Assembly: GCA_018701055.1 (NCBI GenBank)
Contig: JABIUH010000499.1
Coordinates: 1-5,941 of the forward strand
Direction of reading: 5' to 3'
From: Woeseia sp.
GTDB lineage: Bacteria; Pseudomonadota; Gammaproteobacteria; Steroidobacterales; Woeseiaceae
Length of the DNA: 5,941 nucleotides
Numbering within the stretch: position 1 is the stretch's first letter; each line of letters opens with the position of its first letter. Positions 3,890 to 5,941 of the stretch are shown here, piece by piece. A model generated the notes under the pieces. The model had not been told where the DNA came from, did not search any database, and was given only the letters and a program-made list of their open reading frames with translations. Both the position numbers and the translations under genes were made by a program.

Positions 3890-5941
3890 ATGAATCAATT
3901 CTTTGCAAAACTCGTTCTCGTTCTTATCGCGCCGCCGATGTTGGTATCGGTTTCGTTTGGGCAAAGTATTGAGACGAGCTCCAAGAGCATCGAAATTGTC
4001 CGATTAACGGTCGCGCCTGACATTGACGGGGTCATCGGTGAGTCTGAATGGGCGGATGCCACGACGGTCGTTGATTTGCACGAAGTAGAACCGGTCGAAT
4101 TTTCTGTACCGTCGGAAAGAACCGTTTGGTATATCGCCTATGATGAAAAGGCGCTGTACGTTGCCGCATATGCCTATGACAGCGACCCGGATGCCATAGT
4201 CGCGCAAACTCTTCGTGAAGGGGGCAACCTTGGCTCTGATGACACGCTCGGCATCATTGTCGATGCTTTTAACAACAAACGCAGTGGCTACAAATTCACA
4301 CTGAATGCGAATGGCGTCCGCGAAGATGCAATTTACGCGACGGCGACACGTCCTTCCAAAGATTGGGACGGAATTTGGCGCGGCGCAGCCAAACGAGTCG
4401 ACGACGGCTGGACCATGGAAATGGCCATTCCGTTTAACACCCTAACCTTCGATCCGAGCAATGAAGCCTGGGGCATCAATTTTCAGCGGCGTATTGCACG
4501 ACGCGCCGAAAAAATTGCGTGGCAATCGCGAAACGGCAAGATTAACCCGACGGTCTCCGGTGAGGCGGTCGGTTTCAAAAACATCAGTCAGGGCATCGGA
4601 CTAGATGTAATTCCCTCTGCCAGTGCTGTCTATCAGAAAGATCGGGAACTTGGAACCAGCGACTCGGAACTGAACCCCTCTGTCGATATCAGCTACAAAC
4701 TAACGCCATCAATCAACGCGCTGCTAACGTTCAACACAGATTTCGCCGCAACGGAAGTTGATGGCCGCCAACTGGGTTTACAACGCTTTAGTTTATTTTT
4801 TCCTGAGAAGCGCAGCTTCTTTCTAACCGACTTCGATATCTTTCAGTTTGGCGGCGTGCCATTAGGCGGTCACGGCGGTGGCGGACAAAATCGAACGACG
4901 GGGACTCGCTCGGGTACCAATGGACTCGCTTTTTTCTCACGCAGAATCGGACTAACGAGTGACAGCGCCCAGGTCGATATTCTTGCTGGAACAAAAATTA
5001 GCGGTAGGGTGGGCGACGTCGATTTTGGAACGCTTTATATTCTCCAGGATGAGTATGTAAACGACGACGCTGAGCAAATTGATCAGTCTGATCTACTGGT
5101 AACCCGAATTTCATCGGGCGTACTCGAGGAGTCGTCGGTCGGCGCCATATTCACGCACGGTGATCCTGGATCGAATAGCGACAGTAGTTTGTATGGTGCC
5201 GATTTCCTCTATCGAAATACGCGTTTCGGAACCAATAGATCGGTTGAAGGAAATTTTTGGATACAAAAATCTGATAACGAAGGCGTCGATAGCGACGACC
5301 TTGCGTGGAGTGCAGTCCTTGGTTTTCCATCTCGCGCAGGCTTTGAAGGTGGACTACAGATTCACGAGGTTGAAGAGAACTTTGACCCAGCTTTGGGTTT
5401 CGCGAATCGCACCGGCGTGCGTCTTTACGGTGGTGAGTTTGGTCACAAAGTTATTCGTTCCGGTAGCCCATTCATCCAAGAGGTCAGTCATGGTTTGGAA
5501 TTCACCCGTTGGGAATTTTTGGATACTGGCCGTATTCAATCGCAGGAAATCAAAGCAGACTTTTTCAGCAGCCGTTCGCGGGCTGGAGATTTTGCTCGCA
5601 TCGACATTAGTTATGAAACAGAAGGCCTGCTGGACGGAGAGCAGCCGCTGGATAGTTTAGGAATCAACATTCCTGCGGGTGAGTATTCGTTTCGAAGAAT
5701 TGGGACGTTTATACGTACGGCCCAACATCGCAAGTGGGATTTTCAACTGCGTATTGAAGACGGTGGTTTTTTCAATGGTGACCGCTTTGAGGTTCGACCG
5801 GAATTCGGCTGGACGCCGAACGAACATTTTCGCGTCTCTTTTCGTTACTCCTTTAACAAGTTTGATTTTCCTGGAGTTTCGGCAATTTCACGGCAGATGA
5901 CTCTCGAAAACGAAATATCTTTTAATTCAAAATTGTCTCTC
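3890..5941 (+). CDS. CBM9-like / DUF5916 outer-membrane beta-barrel protein, partial (3' end beyond window)
   Basis: The frame stays open for 684 codons to the window edge. Residues 1-25 form a signal peptide (LVLVLIAPPMLV core, likely cleavage near SFGQ). Residues 40-225 resemble a family 9 carbohydrate-binding-like domain: IDGVIGESEWADA (45-57), YIAYDEKALYVAAYAYDSDP (81-100), SDDTLGIIVDAF (116-127), FTLNANGVREDAIY (136-149), DWDGIWRGAAKR (158-169) and MEMAIPFNTL (176-185). From about 260 onward is the DUF5916 barrel: FNTDFAATEVDGRQL (281-295), RFSLFFPEKRSFFLTDFDIF (299-318) and FFSRRIG (348-354), then repeated beta strands. Family members are usually about 700-900 residues, so most of it is here. 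They are predicted outer-membrane proteins of unknown substrate; sugar binding is not shown. ATG 3890 is chosen because it places the signal peptide at the very N-terminus. In-frame ATG 3872 and ATG 3788 would add a Cys-rich leader, and no start has a strong Shine-Dalgarno. Confidence 0.87.
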   Translation, partial: MNQFFAKLVLVLIAPPMLVSVSFGQSIETSSKSIEIVRLTVAPDIDGVIGESEWADATTVVDLHEVEPVEFSVPSERTVWYIAYDEKALYVAAYAYDSDPDAIVAQTLREGGNLGSDDTLGIIVDAFNNKRSGYKFTLNANGVREDAIYATATRPSKDWDGIWRGAAKRVDDGWTMEMAIPFNTLTFDPSNEAWGINFQRRIARRAEKIAWQSRNGKINPTVSGEAVGFKNISQGIGLDVIPSASAVYQKDRELGTSDSELNPSVDISYKLTPSINALLTFNTDFAATEVDGRQLGLQRFSLFFPEKRSFFLTDFDIFQFGGVPLGGHGGGGQNRTTGTRSGTNGLAFFSRRIGLTSDSAQVDILAGTKISGRVGDVDFGTLYILQDEYVNDDAEQIDQSDLLVTRISSGVLEESSVGAIFTHGDPGSNSDSSLYGADFLYRNTRFGTNRSVEGNFWIQKSDNEGVDSDDLAWSAVLGFPSRAGFEGGLQIHEVEENFDPALGFANRTGVRLYGGEFGHKVIRSGSPFIQEVSHGLEFTRWEFLDTGRIQSQEIKADFFSSRSRAGDFARIDISYETEGLLDGEQPLDSLGINIPAGEYSFRRIGTFIRTAQHRKWDFQLRIEDGGFFNGDRFEVRPEFGWTPNEHFRVSFRYSFNKFDFPGVSAISRQMTLENEISFNSKLSL

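Noticed and set aside
5160..5660. Plus-strand open frame of 166 codons.
   Set aside because: It lies wholly inside the DUF5916 gene in another frame, has no family resemblance, and the DUF5916 frame is continuous with clear motifs.

Overview
The window looks like chromosomal DNA from a Gram-negative proteobacterium, most likely a free-living gammaproteobacterium. The evidence is two outer-membrane beta-barrel genes (one intact but cut by the window edge, one a remnant), signal peptides, a bacterial cytochrome b561 and a HupE/UreJ-type membrane protein. Base composition is near 50% GC by eye. I see no rRNA, tRNA, CRISPR, insertion sequence or phage gene.

Left third, minus strand (1-1741): a tight three-gene operon read right to left. 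It holds a four-helix cytochrome b561-type protein, a fumarylacetoacetate hydrolase (FAH) superfamily enzyme that starts inside the cytochrome stop codon (ATGA overlap at 1142-1145), and a SnoaL/NTF2-like protein whose start overlaps the FAH stop and which leaves the window at position 1. The FAH and SnoaL genes suggest catabolism of an aromatic or other cyclic organic compound; the substrate cannot be read from the sequence.

Middle (1742-3659): a 150-base spacer separates this operon from a divergent HupE/UreJ-family gene on the plus strand. Convergent to HupE lies a gene for a single-pass, membrane-anchored periplasmic protein of the type often annotated 'transmembrane anchor protein'. Between them are about 360 bases without an intact gene. 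The right half of that gap appears to keep the frameshifted C-terminal end of a TonB-dependent receptor.

Right third (3660-5941): a 230-base divergent intergenic region carries an 18-base inverted repeat and smaller hairpins. It is followed by a long plus-strand gene, open to the window edge, for a secreted protein with a CBM9-like N-terminal domain and a DUF5916-type beta-barrel.

No complete new system is visible. The observations most worth following are the HupE-like/anchor pair with no hydrogenase or urease gene, the receptor remnant between them, and the palindrome shared by the two divergent promoter regions.
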